NCBI RefSeq assembly: GCF_014280435.1
Contig: NZ_CP060388.1
Location: 992,001-1,056,000, forward strand
Reading direction: 5' to 3'
Source: Sphingobium sp. KCTC 72723
GTDB taxonomy: Bacteria > Pseudomonadota > Alphaproteobacteria > Sphingomonadales > Sphingomonadaceae
DNA: 64,000 bases
In this document: in pieces, positions 1-8,286 of the stretch
How positions within the stretch are numbered: the first letter of the stretch is position 1
How the letters are laid out: every line of letters begins with the position of its first letter
Translations under genes and position numbers: made by a program
Notes under the pieces: model-generated
The model's database searches: none
What the model saw: the letters and a program-made list of their open reading frames with translations, nothing else
Told to the model about the DNA's origin: nothing

Positions 1-552
1 CGCGCGGGCGTCCCGGTCCAGCTGGCCCAGCTTGTCACCCACCGACGCGGCCGATTCGCCCGCTTGCCCGGCCAGTCGCCGTATCTCGTCCGCCACGACC
101 GCAAAGCCCTGCGTCGCTTCGCCGCCCCGTGCCGCCTCGATCGCGGCATTGACGCCCAACAGGCGGGTCTGCCGCGCAATCGCGCCCAGCTGGTCGGAAA
201 TATCCCCCACCACCCCGATCACCGTCAAAAACTGGCGCAAATGCCCTTCCAGCCCCGTGACATGATCCACCAGCCCCGCGACCTCGCCCAGCGACAGCGT
301 CACGACGTCATGCCCGTCCGCGATGATGCGCCCCGCGCGGCGCGCCGTCAGGCTCAATTCCTGTGCCGCAGCGACGCTTTCATTCTGGCTGGCGGCCAGC
401 ATGTCCATATTCGCCTGCAAATCCGACAGGCGCGTCGAATCGCGCTGGATGCGCCGGTTCAGGCGGCTGAGATACCCGGCCGTCTCGCTGCACTGCAATG
501 CGATGTCGCCCGATCTTTCCCCAAGGTCGGCCAACAAGTCCCTGTTTTCCAA
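1..552 (-). CDS. Methyl-accepting chemotaxis-type signalling protein (partial, C-terminus outside window)
   Basis: The minus strand encodes a continuous frame that runs off position 1. It contains the hallmark of the MCP cytoplasmic signalling hairpin, read as [13 protein letters not shown] followed by [13 protein letters not shown] (about 112-153). These proteins form coiled-coil hairpins that contact CheA/CheW. The upstream part is helical and polar, with no membrane segment visible, which suggests a soluble receptor or a module fused to something beyond the edge. The start is uncertain: a stop lies at 574-576 and the first in-frame ATG is only at 408, so a TTG at 552 or 537 is likelier. 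The family call is solid; ligand and partner are unknown. Confidence 0.8.
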   Translation of the reverse strand, partial: MENRDLLADLGERSGDIALQCSETAGYLSRLNRRIQRDSTRLSDLQANMDMLAASQNESVAAAQELSLTARRAGRIIADGHDVVTLSLGEVAGLVDHVTGLEGHLRQFLTVIGVVGDISDQLGAIARQTRLLGVNAAIEAARGGEATQGFAVVADEIRRLAGQAGESAASVGDKLGQLDRDARA

Positions 553-693
553 GCGCGCCCCGTCTCTTTTCGATCATATCGAGTGTGACGGATTAACCAT
601 GCGCTGCAACACTTAATATTCCGCCCTCCCAATGCGACAGGCCATCGCAGCCCCGGCTTGCATCGCGCGGCGCGCTGGCCGAAAAGCAACTTC

Positions 694-1869
694 ATGCTCC
701 TCAACTTTCTCGACGCCCTGCGTGCAGCGGGCATCCCCGCCAGCATCAAGGAACATCTCCTGCTGCTCGAAGCGCTGGATCGCGACGTCATCGACCGGAC
801 GCCGGATAATTTCTATTATCTCGCCCGCGCGACCTATGTGAAGGATGAAGGGCTGCTCGACCGCTTCGACCAGGTTTTCGCCAAGGTCTTCAAAGGCGTA
901 CTGGGCAACGAAGGCGTAGAGGCAGAAATACCGGAGGAATGGCTGCGCCTGGTCGCGGAAAAATATCTCAGCCCCGAAGAGATGGAGAAGATCAAGTCCC
1001 TGGGCGATTGGGACGAGATTATGGAGACGCTCAAAAAGCGGCTGGAGGAACAGCAGGGCCGGCATCAGGGCGGCAACAAGTGGATCGGCACCGGCGGCAC
1101 GTCCCCCTTCGGCCATGGCGGCTATAATCCCGAAGGCGTCCGCATCGGCGGGGAAAGCAAGCACAAGCGCGCGATCAAAGTGTGGGAAAAGCGCGACTTC
1201 GCCAATCTCGACAACACAAAAGAGTTAGGAACCCGCAACATCAAGGTGGCGCTGCGCCGCCTGCGCCGTTTCGCCCGCGAAGGATCGGCCGAGGAACTGG
1301 ATCTGGACGAAACCATCCGTGGCACCGCGCGGCAGGGCTGGCTCGACATAAGGATGCGGCCCGAACGGCATAATGCGGTCAAGCTGCTGCTATTTCTGGA
1401 CGTGGGCGGATCGATGGATCCGTTCATCAAGCTGTGCGAGGAACTTTTCTCCGCCGCGACCGGCGAATTCAAGAATATGGAATTTTTCTACTTCCACAAT
1501 TGCCTCTATGAAGGCGTGTGGAAGGATAATCGCCGCCGCTTTGCCGAACGCACCCCGACATGGGACATCCTCCACAAATATGCCCATGACTATAAAGTGA
1601 TTTTCGTCGGCGACGCCGCGATGAGTCCCTATGAAATCACGCACCCCAGCGGATCGGTCGAACATATGAACGAGGAAGCAGGCGCGGTCTGGCTCCAACG
1701 GGTCGCCCATACCTATCCTGCGACCGTGTGGCTCAATCCAGCGGCGCAGGCGCATTGGGGCTATAGCCAGTCGACTCGCATCATCCGCGACCTGATGAAC
1801 GACCGCATGTATCCGTTGACGATCGAGGGGATCGACGCGGCAATGCGCGAACTCACCCGCAAACGCTGA
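694..1869 (+). CDS. VWA domain protein, CoxE-like
   Basis: The 391-residue product has a C-terminal von Willebrand A fold. The metal-ion-dependent adhesion motif reads DVGGSMDPF (DxGxS type) after a basic central region. CoxE-like VWA proteins usually work with a MoxR-type AAA+ ATPase in metal insertion or protein remodelling, but no such ATPase lies next to this gene. The ATG at 694 begins MLLNFLDALRAAGIP, which matches where the family starts; an earlier ATG at 658 would only add a basic, GC-driven extension. The stop codon overlaps the ATG of the next gene by one base (TGATG), so the two are probably translationally coupled. The function is inferred by family only. Confidence 0.85.
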   Translation: MLLNFLDALRAAGIPASIKEHLLLLEALDRDVIDRTPDNFYYLARATYVKDEGLLDRFDQVFAKVFKGVLGNEGVEAEIPEEWLRLVAEKYLSPEEMEKIKSLGDWDEIMETLKKRLEEQQGRHQGGNKWIGTGGTSPFGHGGYNPEGVRIGGESKHKRAIKVWEKRDFANLDNTKELGTRNIKVALRRLRRFAREGSAEELDLDETIRGTARQGWLDIRMRPERHNAVKLLLFLDVGGSMDPFIKLCEELFSAATGEFKNMEFFYFHNCLYEGVWKDNRRRFAERTPTWDILHKYAHDYKVIFVGDAAMSPYEITHPSGSVEHMNEEAGAVWLQRVAHTYPATVWLNPAAQAHWGYSQSTRIIRDLMNDRMYPLTIEGIDAAMRELTRKR

Positions 1870-2858
1870 TGGCTTCGATTGCGGCAGAGGCGCTGGCGTT
1901 GCTCCGTCGCGGCGATGGCGCGTCGGCGATGGCGCTGGTCGAAACCGCCTGCGCACAGGCCGACGGCGAAGCGCTGGCGATGCGTGCGCTCTGGCAGGTC
2001 GAAGGTCGGCTTATGCCCCGCGACCTTTCTGCCGCCCGCGCGGACCTGAACGCCGCGACACAGGCCGGAAATGTCGGCGCTGCCCGGATGCTGGGCGGGT
2101 TTCTGGCCACCGGCACCGGCGGCGCGCGCGACTGGGCAGGGGCGCTGGCCCTGCTCGACGCATGGGTGGATCGGGACATATTGGCTACACGGCAAAGGAC
2201 ATTGATCGCTGCGATGGCCATCGACGCGGCGGGCGACCCACTGCACATCCCCACCCCGCACTCCCTGCACGAAACACCGCCCATCCACGCCTTCCCCGGC
2301 CTGCTAAGCGCGCCGGAATGTGATCTGCTCACTGACCTTTCGGACCACCGCCTGCGCCCCGCCCTCATCTTCCATGAAGGACAAGGGCGCTTCGTTGCCG
2401 ATCCGATCCGCGATTCCGATGCGGCGGGCTTTCCCATCGTGTCCGAATGGCCCGCCATCCACGCCATCAACCGGCGCCTGGCGGCCGCGAGTGGCACACA
2501 GGTCGAACAGGGCGAAGTGCTGCAAATCCTGCGCTACCGCCCCGGCCAGCAATATCGCGCCCATCTCGACGCCGTTCCCGGTCTGGCGAACCAACGCAGC
2601 CTAACGCTGCTCGTCTATCTCAACGATGAGTATGACGGCGGCGAAACCCGTTTCAGGCGCCTCGACATCACCTATCGCGGGCGCAAGGGCGATGGCCTTC
2701 TGTTCGCCAACTGCCTGGCCGATGGCCGCCCGAACCCCCTGACCGAACATGCCGGTATGCCCGTGCGATCCGGCACGAAACGGGTCGCCAGCCGCTGGAT
2801 CCGGCAACGCCCGTCCGAAACCCCTGACGGCTTTGGCCAGCACGAAGCATCCGCCTGA
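1869..2858 (+). CDS. 2OG-Fe(II) oxygenase, prolyl-4-hydroxylase-like
   Basis: The C-terminal half is a double-stranded beta-helix dioxygenase domain. The iron ligands read as H232-x-D234 (in YRAHLDAVPG) and H294, with K304 in the place of the 2-oxoglutarate-binding basic residue. Residues 1-110 are alanine-rich and helical and look like Sel1/TPR-type repeats, so the protein may bind a protein substrate. The family couples 2-oxoglutarate decarboxylation to hydroxylation, usually of prolyl residues; the substrate here is unknown. It overlaps the VWA gene by one base and is followed without a gap by the DUF817 gene, so the three form one transcription unit. Confidence 0.85.
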   Translation: MASIAAEALALLRRGDGASAMALVETACAQADGEALAMRALWQVEGRLMPRDLSAARADLNAATQAGNVGAARMLGGFLATGTGGARDWAGALALLDAWVDRDILATRQRTLIAAMAIDAAGDPLHIPTPHSLHETPPIHAFPGLLSAPECDLLTDLSDHRLRPALIFHEGQGRFVADPIRDSDAAGFPIVSEWPAIHAINRRLAAASGTQVEQGEVLQILRYRPGQQYRAHLDAVPGLANQRSLTLLVYLNDEYDGGETRFRRLDITYRGRKGDGLLFANCLADGRPNPLTEHAGMPVRSGTKRVASRWIRQRPSETPDGFGQHEASA

Positions 2859-3746
2859 ATGTACGAACAGACCCGTTTCGCCCGCATCCGACACGCGCTG
2901 GAACAGGCCGCCGTCGCGCCGGGCTGGCGCGGCCATGCGTTTGAATTTGCGATGTTCGGTTTCAAACAGGGCTGGGCCTGCCTGTTCGGCGGCCTGATGC
3001 TCGCGCTGCTGCTTGGCACGCATCTTTTCTATCCTGCCACAGCGCCACTGCACCGCTATGATTTCCTGACGCTCTGCGCGCTGGTGATCCAGATTGGCAT
3101 GATCGTGCTGCGGCTGGAAACATGGCGCGAAGTCGCGGTCATCGCCATCTTCCACATCGTTGGCACAGTGATGGAATTGTTCAAGACAGCGGCGGGATCA
3201 TGGATCTATCCCGAATCCAGCCTGCTCCATATCGGCCCGGTGCCGCTCTTTTCCGGCTTCATGTATGCCGCCGTGGGCAGCTATATCGCGCGCGTCTGGC
3301 GCATCTTCGATTTCCGCTTCACCGCCTATCCCCCGCGCTGGACCAGCTTCGCCCTTGCCGCTGCCATCTACATCAATTTCTTCGCGCACCACTGGCTGCC
3401 AGACATTCGCATCGCGCTGTTCGTCATTATCGCGCTCCTGTTCGGGCGCTGCCATATCTGGTTCCGCCCCCTCCACCGTCACCGCGCCATGCCGCTGCTG
3501 CTCGGCTGGCTGCTCGTCGCCCTGTTCATCTGGTTTGCCGAAAATATCGGCACCTTCGCCAACGCCTGGACCTATCCCGATCAGGCGAGTGGTTGGCACA
3601 TGGTATCACCGATGAAAATGGGCGCCTGGTATCTGTTGATGATCGTCAGTTTTGTTCTGGTATCGCTGGTATCCCCCATCAGGCCGCCGGAAACAGAACC
3701 CCGCCCGTCATCGGCACCGGCACGCCAGTCGTCCCCGGAAAACTGA
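2859..3746 (+). CDS. DUF817 family integral membrane protein
   Basis: The 295-residue product is strongly hydrophobic, with about seven to eight transmembrane helices. It has family-typical stretches such as FGFKQGWACLFGG, GSWIYPE and FFAHHWLPD. Several aromatic/His-rich loop segments (HHWLPD, HIWFRP, WHMVSPMKMG) are the most conserved-looking parts. DUF817 proteins have no established activity. The ATG abuts the stop codon of the oxygenase gene, so it is the last gene of the VWA-oxygenase unit. Its 3' end overlaps the convergent anmK gene by 68 bases. Confidence 0.8.
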   Translation: MYEQTRFARIRHALEQAAVAPGWRGHAFEFAMFGFKQGWACLFGGLMLALLLGTHLFYPATAPLHRYDFLTLCALVIQIGMIVLRLETWREVAVIAIFHIVGTVMELFKTAAGSWIYPESSLLHIGPVPLFSGFMYAAVGSYIARVWRIFDFRFTAYPPRWTSFALAAAIYINFFAHHWLPDIRIALFVIIALLFGRCHIWFRPLHRHRAMPLLLGWLLVALFIWFAENIGTFANAWTYPDQASGWHMVSPMKMGAWYLLMIVSFVLVSLVSPIRPPETEPRPSSAPARQSSPEN

Positions 3747-4767
3747 TCGGCAACCCGGCCAGCCGCCGCACCGCCATATAGGCAAAACCCTCCGCCTCCA
3801 GCGCGTCGCCATCCCATCCCAGCGCGTCGACCGCCCGCACGTCAACGCCCGTCCGCTGCGCCAGCATGGCCATCAGCGTCGCATTATGCCGCCCGCCGCC
3901 CGCGACATGGATGCAGCGCGGACGCTCCGGCAAATGCGCCACGGCCCGCGCTACCGCCGCTGCGGAAAAAGCCGTCAGCGTCGCTGCACCATCTTCCAGC
4001 GTCATGCCACGCACTGCATCAATCGTGAACGCCTCCCGGTCGATGCTCTTGGGCGGGGGCAGGGCAAACCAGGGATCGGCCATCATCGCCGCCAGCCGCG
4101 CCTCATCCACCGCGCCCCGCGCCGCACAGGCTCCGCCCGCATCATAGGCCGCATCGCCCTGCGCCTGCATCCAATTGTCGATCAGCCCGCTCGCCATGCC
4201 CGTGTCGAACGCGACCAGCGCGCCATCGCTGCCGATCGCGGTGATATTGGCCACCCCGCCCAGGTTCAACACCGCCACCGGCTTGTCCAGCCCGGCGGCC
4301 AACGCGCGATGATAGACCGGCATCAGCGGCGCACCCTGCCCGCCTGCCGCCACGTCCGCGCTGCGCAGGTCTGCGACCACCGTTATGCCGAATACGCCCG
4401 CCAGCGCCGCGCCATCGCCAATCTGCCAGGTCCAGCGTCGTTCGGGCCGGTGCGCCACGGTATGGCCGTGAAAGCCGATCACGCCGACATCTTGCGCAAT
4501 ATGCCCGCTGCGCCCCAGCAGGTCGGCCACCGCCTCGACATGCCGTTCGGTAAGCTCTGCCTCCACCGACGCAATCAGCGGCTCAAACCCCGGCGCGTCC
4601 ATCGCCATCGCCCGCGCGCAGCTTTCGGCCAGCCGCACCCGGAACCCCTCATCATAGGGCATGGCGTGAAAAGCGACTGGCTTCACCGCACCTTCCCCAT
4701 CGGTTTCGATCAACGCCGCGTCGATTCCATCGCGCGACGTGCCGGACATCAGGCCGATTGCCAGCAT
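3679..4767 (-). CDS. anmK: Anhydro-N-acetylmuramic acid kinase
   Basis: This enzyme recycles cell-wall muropeptides: it opens the 1,6-anhydro ring of anhMurNAc and phosphorylates it to MurNAc-6-phosphate in the cytoplasm. The 362-residue product matches the family length. It shows the ASKHA-type nucleotide-binding signatures: N-terminal GLMSGTSRDGIDAAL, GFHGHTVAHRP, LNLGGVANIT, FDTGMASGLIDNW and C-terminal VAGGGRHN. The ATG at 4767 gives MLAIGLMSGTS, the usual start; longer forms upstream would run into tyrS. It is divergent from tyrS with only 55 bases between the start codons, so both promoters must be very compact or overlap. Confidence 0.95.
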   Translation of the reverse strand: MLAIGLMSGTSRDGIDAALIETDGEGAVKPVAFHAMPYDEGFRVRLAESCARAMAMDAPGFEPLIASVEAELTERHVEAVADLLGRSGHIAQDVGVIGFHGHTVAHRPERRWTWQIGDGAALAGVFGITVVADLRSADVAAGGQGAPLMPVYHRALAAGLDKPVAVLNLGGVANITAIGSDGALVAFDTGMASGLIDNWMQAQGDAAYDAGGACAARGAVDEARLAAMMADPWFALPPPKSIDREAFTIDAVRGMTLEDGAATLTAFSAAAVARAVAHLPERPRCIHVAGGGRHNATLMAMLAQRTGVDVRAVDALGWDGDALEAEGFAYMAVRRLAGLPISFPGTTGVPVPMTGGVLFPAA

Positions 4768-4822
4768 ATGAAACGACTCCGCCTCTTTAATCCCTATCTC
4801 GCCAATGCTACAGGCGCGCGCC

Positions 4823-6040
4823 ATGAGCAACTATCAGTCCGATCTCCTCCGCCTGCTCGAAGCACGCGGCTACATCCACCAGCTGACCGACGCGGCGGGC
4901 CTCGACGCCATGGCCGCCAAACAGGTGGTGCCGGGCTATATCGGCTTCGATCCGACGGCACCCTCGCTCCATGTTGGCAGCCTGGTGCAGATCATGATGT
5001 TGCGGCGGATGCAGCAGGCCGGGCATAAGCCCATCGTCCTGATGGGCGGCGGCACTGGCAAGATCGGCGACCCTTCCTTGCGCGATGAAGCCCGCTCGCT
5101 GCTGACCAACGAAAAAATCGCGGAAAATGTCGCCAGCATCAAACGGGTGTTCGAACGCTTCCTGACATTCGGCGATGGCCCCACAGATGCCGTCATGGTC
5201 GACAATGCCGACTGGCTCGATGCCCTCGAATATATTCCGTTCCTGCGCGACATCGGCCAGCATTTCTCGGTCAACCGGATGCTCAGCTTCGATTCGGTCA
5301 AGCTGCGTCTGGACCGGGAACAGTCGCTCAGCTTCCTCGAATTTAACTATATGATCCTGCAAGCCTACGACTTTCTGGAATTGTCGCGGCGCGCGGCCTG
5401 CCGTCTCCAGATGGGCGGGTCGGACCAGTGGGGCAACATCGTCAACGGCATCGAACTGGCCCGCCGGGTCGATGGCACGCAGGTTTTCGGCCTCACCTCC
5501 CCGCTCATCACGACGGCGGACGGCGGCAAGATGGGCAAGACCGCCAAGGGCGCGGTCTGGCTGAACGCCGACGCACTCTCCCCCTACGATTATTGGCAAT
5601 TCTGGCGCAACACGCAGGATGCCGATGTCGGCCGCTTCATGCGCCTGTTCACCGACCTGCCGCTCGAAGAGATCGCGCAGCTGGAAAAGCTGGACGGGTC
5701 GGACATCAACCATGCCAAGAAGCTTCTGGCCGACGCCGCAACCACGATGGCCCATGGCGCAGACGCCGCCGCCGCCGCCGCCGAAACCGCACGACGCACG
5801 TTCGAGGAAGGCGCATCCGACTCCAACCTGCCGACCGTCAGCCTGGGCGCGGATGGCCTGACCGTGGTGCAGGCGACGACTGCCCTGGGCTTTGCCACAT
5901 CCAACAAGGAAGTCCGCCGCAAACTGGCGGAGGGCGCAATCCGTTTGAACGGCGAAGTCGTTTCGGACCCGGCTACCCTATTGAAAGTGGGCGACAAGCT
6001 GAGTTTCGGCGCAAAAAAACACGGTCTGGCCACCGCCTGA
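4823..6040 (+). CDS. tyrS: Tyrosyl-tRNA synthetase
   Basis: A class Ic aminoacyl-tRNA synthetase that charges tRNA-Tyr. The 405-residue product carries the HIGH-like motif as HVGS (within [10 protein letters not shown]), the substrate-binding segment GGSDQWGNI, and the KMSKS loop as KMGKT. A C-terminal S4 RNA-binding domain ends the protein ([16 protein letters not shown]). The start at 4823 (MSNYQSDLL) is chosen over the upstream ATG at 4805 because homologues begin about there. A strong hairpin terminator follows the stop codon. Confidence 0.96.
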   Translation: MSNYQSDLLRLLEARGYIHQLTDAAGLDAMAAKQVVPGYIGFDPTAPSLHVGSLVQIMMLRRMQQAGHKPIVLMGGGTGKIGDPSLRDEARSLLTNEKIAENVASIKRVFERFLTFGDGPTDAVMVDNADWLDALEYIPFLRDIGQHFSVNRMLSFDSVKLRLDREQSLSFLEFNYMILQAYDFLELSRRAACRLQMGGSDQWGNIVNGIELARRVDGTQVFGLTSPLITTADGGKMGKTAKGAVWLNADALSPYDYWQFWRNTQDADVGRFMRLFTDLPLEEIAQLEKLDGSDINHAKKLLADAATTMAHGADAAAAAAETARRTFEEGASDSNLPTVSLGADGLTVVQATTALGFATSNKEVRRKLAEGAIRLNGEVVSDPATLLKVGDKLSFGAKKHGLATA

Positions 6041-6054
6041 CGCAACAAAAATAA

Positions 6055-6093
6055 GTCAGGAAAGCATTAACCAGCTTTCCTGACATTTCATTT
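6055..6093 (+). terminator. Rho-independent terminator after tyrS
   Basis: A perfect 11-bp inverted repeat (GTCAGGAAAGC / GCTTTCCTGAC) with an 8-base loop spans 6055-6084 and is followed by ATTTCATTT. It starts 15 bases after the tyrS stop and separates tyrS from the PilZ gene. Confidence 0.8.
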
Positions 6094-6119
6094 ACGGCCG
6101 GGCGGGCAGGCTGCCGCTC

Positions 6120-6473
6120 ATGTCCTCGGTTTTTGCCAATCTCAACCATGTCATGCGCTCGCGCGACCCGTCCGTCGAACAACGGCGGGCGCCACGCGAC
6201 CTTGTCGACATGGTCAGCCATGCCACGGCGCGCGGACGCACCCATGGTGTGCGCATCATCAACCTTTCACCACAGGGTTTGATGTGCCGCAGCGACGGCG
6301 AATTGCTGATGGGGGAACGGGTGACGATATGGCTACCGATCCTGAAAGACCATCCCGCCGAAATCCGCTGGAGCGAAGATGGCCGCGTCGGCATGGAATT
6401 TTTCGAGCCGATAAAGCCGCGCATCTATGACGCGCTGATGGCGCTCATCCCGCCGCGCCAGACGGCATGGTAA
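6120..6473 (+). CDS. PilZ domain protein
   Basis: A 117-residue single-domain protein with a PilZ-like layout: an arginine pair motif (QRRAPRDLV) followed by a beta-barrel core with NLSPQGLMCRS, in the place of the (D/N)xSxxG motif. PilZ domains bind cyclic di-GMP and act allosterically on motility, polysaccharide or cell-cycle functions. The spacing of the first motif is compressed relative to the canonical RxxxR, so c-di-GMP binding is plausible but not certain. It lies alone between a terminator and the convergent mscS-like gene, whose 3' end it overlaps by 29 bases. Confidence 0.75.
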   Translation: MSSVFANLNHVMRSRDPSVEQRRAPRDLVDMVSHATARGRTHGVRIINLSPQGLMCRSDGELLMGERVTIWLPILKDHPAEIRWSEDGRVGMEFFEPIKPRIYDALMALIPPRQTAW

Positions 6474-7518
6474 GCGCTTCGGTCCGTTCGATCCGTTGAC
6501 GATGGCGCACCAGCGCTTCGGGCATGTCCGTGCGCAGGAAATCCAGCATCGCTTCGCGCACATCGCACCGCAGGTCGAATGCAACCCCTGCATTGCGCGC
6601 CGATAGCAGGCAGCGCAGTTCCAGCGCATCGGCGCGATGCTCCGTCACCTGCAACAACACCACGCGCCCATCCCACCGATTATTCGCCTGCGTTACCGCG
6701 ACCAGCTTCTCGCGAATGCGCGCCACATCGGCGGTCGGATCGACATAGAGAAATACGGTGCCGAGCAGGTCGGACGTCTTGGTCGTCCAGTTCTGAAAGG
6801 GCTTTTCCAGAAAATAGGATACCGGCACCACCATCCGCCGGTCGTCCCAGATGCGCACGACGACATAGGTCAACGTGATATCCTCTATCCGCCCCCATTC
6901 GCCCTCCACGATCACCACATCGTCCAGCCGGATCGGTTCGGAAAATGCCATCTGGATGCCCGCGATCAGATTCTTGAGCGCAGGCTGTGCCGCCGCACCC
7001 ACCGCCAGGCCCACCAGCCCTGCCGACGCCGCCAGCGTCACGCCGATCGTGCGGACCCCCGGTATCGCCATCAGCATCATCGCGATCACCAGCACCGCAA
7101 CGATGCTCTGCGCGATACGATAAAGGATGCGCACCCGCGTATGCCGCTTGCGCGCTTTGAGATTATCTTCCGCGCTGATGTCCGCACCGCGCTCGATCAT
7201 CACGCGCATCGCCCGCATCAGCCGCAACATCAGCCAGCCGACCAGCAGGGCAAAGACCATCTTCGACCCGATCGACCACAGCGATGCGACGCGCGGCCCC
7301 ATGTCGAGCGGCTGCAACCCCGCCCCCAGCGCCAGCAACACCACCAGCCAGCGCGTCGGCTGAAAGATCGCGGGCAACAACACCGGGTCCATCCGCCGCC
7401 GCACGACCCGCAGCACAATGGCATAGAGCGCCCAGTGTATCAGGAACGCGGTGACGACTGCCGCGATGATCGAGAACGCAGCGGTCGATGTGATATGGGT
7501 CAGACTGATGTCGGTCAT
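6445..7518 (-). CDS. MscS family mechanosensitive ion channel
   Basis: The 357-residue product has about four N-terminal transmembrane helices. A glycine/alanine-rich pore helix follows (GVTLAASAGLVGLAVGAAAQ, then PALKNLIAGI), and then the cytoplasmic beta domain (IRLDDVVIVEGEWGRIEDITL). The pore helix and the 'EG.WG.IEDITL' strand are diagnostic of MscS. Such channels open under membrane tension and release solutes on osmotic downshock. It is longer than E. coli MscS and belongs with the mid-size variants. It is convergent with the PilZ gene. Confidence 0.9.
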   Translation of the reverse strand: MTDISLTHITSTAAFSIIAAVVTAFLIHWALYAIVLRVVRRRMDPVLLPAIFQPTRWLVVLLALGAGLQPLDMGPRVASLWSIGSKMVFALLVGWLMLRLMRAMRVMIERGADISAEDNLKARKRHTRVRILYRIAQSIVAVLVIAMMLMAIPGVRTIGVTLAASAGLVGLAVGAAAQPALKNLIAGIQMAFSEPIRLDDVVIVEGEWGRIEDITLTYVVVRIWDDRRMVVPVSYFLEKPFQNWTTKTSDLLGTVFLYVDPTADVARIREKLVAVTQANNRWDGRVVLLQVTEHRADALELRCLLSARNAGVAFDLRCDVREAMLDFLRTDMPEALVRHRQRIERTEALTMPSGAAG

Positions 7519-7611
7519 GCGGGGGCAACGCGACGACGTGAGGATTTGTTTCGCAGGTGCGGTAGGTTTCAGGGAATGAACTGGCGCAGCGCACTACGCC
7601 CCACCTCCCCA

Positions 7612-7639
7612 TCGTCATCCCCGCGAAGGCGGGGATGAC
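7612..7639. repeat. Short palindromic intergenic repeat
   Basis: A perfect 12-bp inverted repeat (CGTCATCCCCGC / GCGGGGATGACG) with a 4-base GAAG loop, lying between the MscS and GNAT genes. This type of small palindrome is scattered through many alphaproteobacterial genomes. It may double as a transcription stop for the GNAT gene. Confidence 0.7.
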
Positions 7640-7700
7640 GGGAAAGGGTGGATGGCGGACTGTCCGCTTTTGACGAATGACACGCAAAAGCGGACGCTGC

Positions 7701-8198
7701 TTACCCGGTAAAAGCGGGGGCATAATCCACACGCCCGGTCGGTGTCTTTTCGATGGTCAGGTTTAGCCGCATGAAATATTCGGGCGGCGCTCCTTCATAC
7801 CGCAAGGCATCGTCTCGCTCGAATCCGAAGCGGCTATAATAGGCCGGATCGCCAAGAACCACGCAGCCAGCGGCGCCTTGCAAACGGAGTTGTTCCAGCC
7901 CCTTGCGTATCAAGGCCGAACCCATGCCCGACGACTGATGCGCGGGTTCGACCGATACCGGCCCCAGACCAAACCATTTGCTCTGCGTGCCATCAATGGT
8001 GACAGGTGAAAAGGCGATATGCCCTACCAACGCCGCATCCTCGACCGCTACCAACGAGATTGTGAGAGCGTTGGCCGCTCGCAGCCTCTCGATTATTGCA
8101 GGTTCGCTTTGGTCACTGTGTGCCGCGCCTTCAAAGGCCCGTGCCGTCACATTGGCGATGGCGGTGTGATCGCCCTCTTGCTCGTCTCGTATCAACAT
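7701..8198 (-). CDS. GNAT family N-acetyltransferase
   Basis: The 165-residue product has the single-domain GNAT fold. The acetyl-CoA-binding motif A reads VSVEPAHQSSGMGSALI (Q/R-x-x-G-x-G), and the C-terminal part has the YYSRFGFE segment seen in YhbS-like enzymes. The family transfers acetyl groups to small amines or protein termini; the substrate cannot be told from sequence. It stands alone between a palindromic repeat and recG. Confidence 0.88.
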   Translation of the reverse strand: MLIRDEQEGDHTAIANVTARAFEGAAHSDQSEPAIIERLRAANALTISLVAVEDAALVGHIAFSPVTIDGTQSKWFGLGPVSVEPAHQSSGMGSALIRKGLEQLRLQGAAGCVVLGDPAYYSRFGFERDDALRYEGAPPEYFMRLNLTIEKTPTGRVDYAPAFTG

Positions 8199-8286
8199 CG
8201 CGTACAGTATAGCGGATATCTGCTATCGGGCGTCAAGACTTCCGGCTTCGATGTCCTCTTTTGGTCGTCCCCAGAAACGGACAGCC

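Noticed and set aside
3652..5028. A 458-codon plus-strand frame opposite anmK
   Set aside because: It mirrors anmK on the other strand, has Arg/His/Pro-rich composition typical of GC-rich antisense frames, and matches no family.
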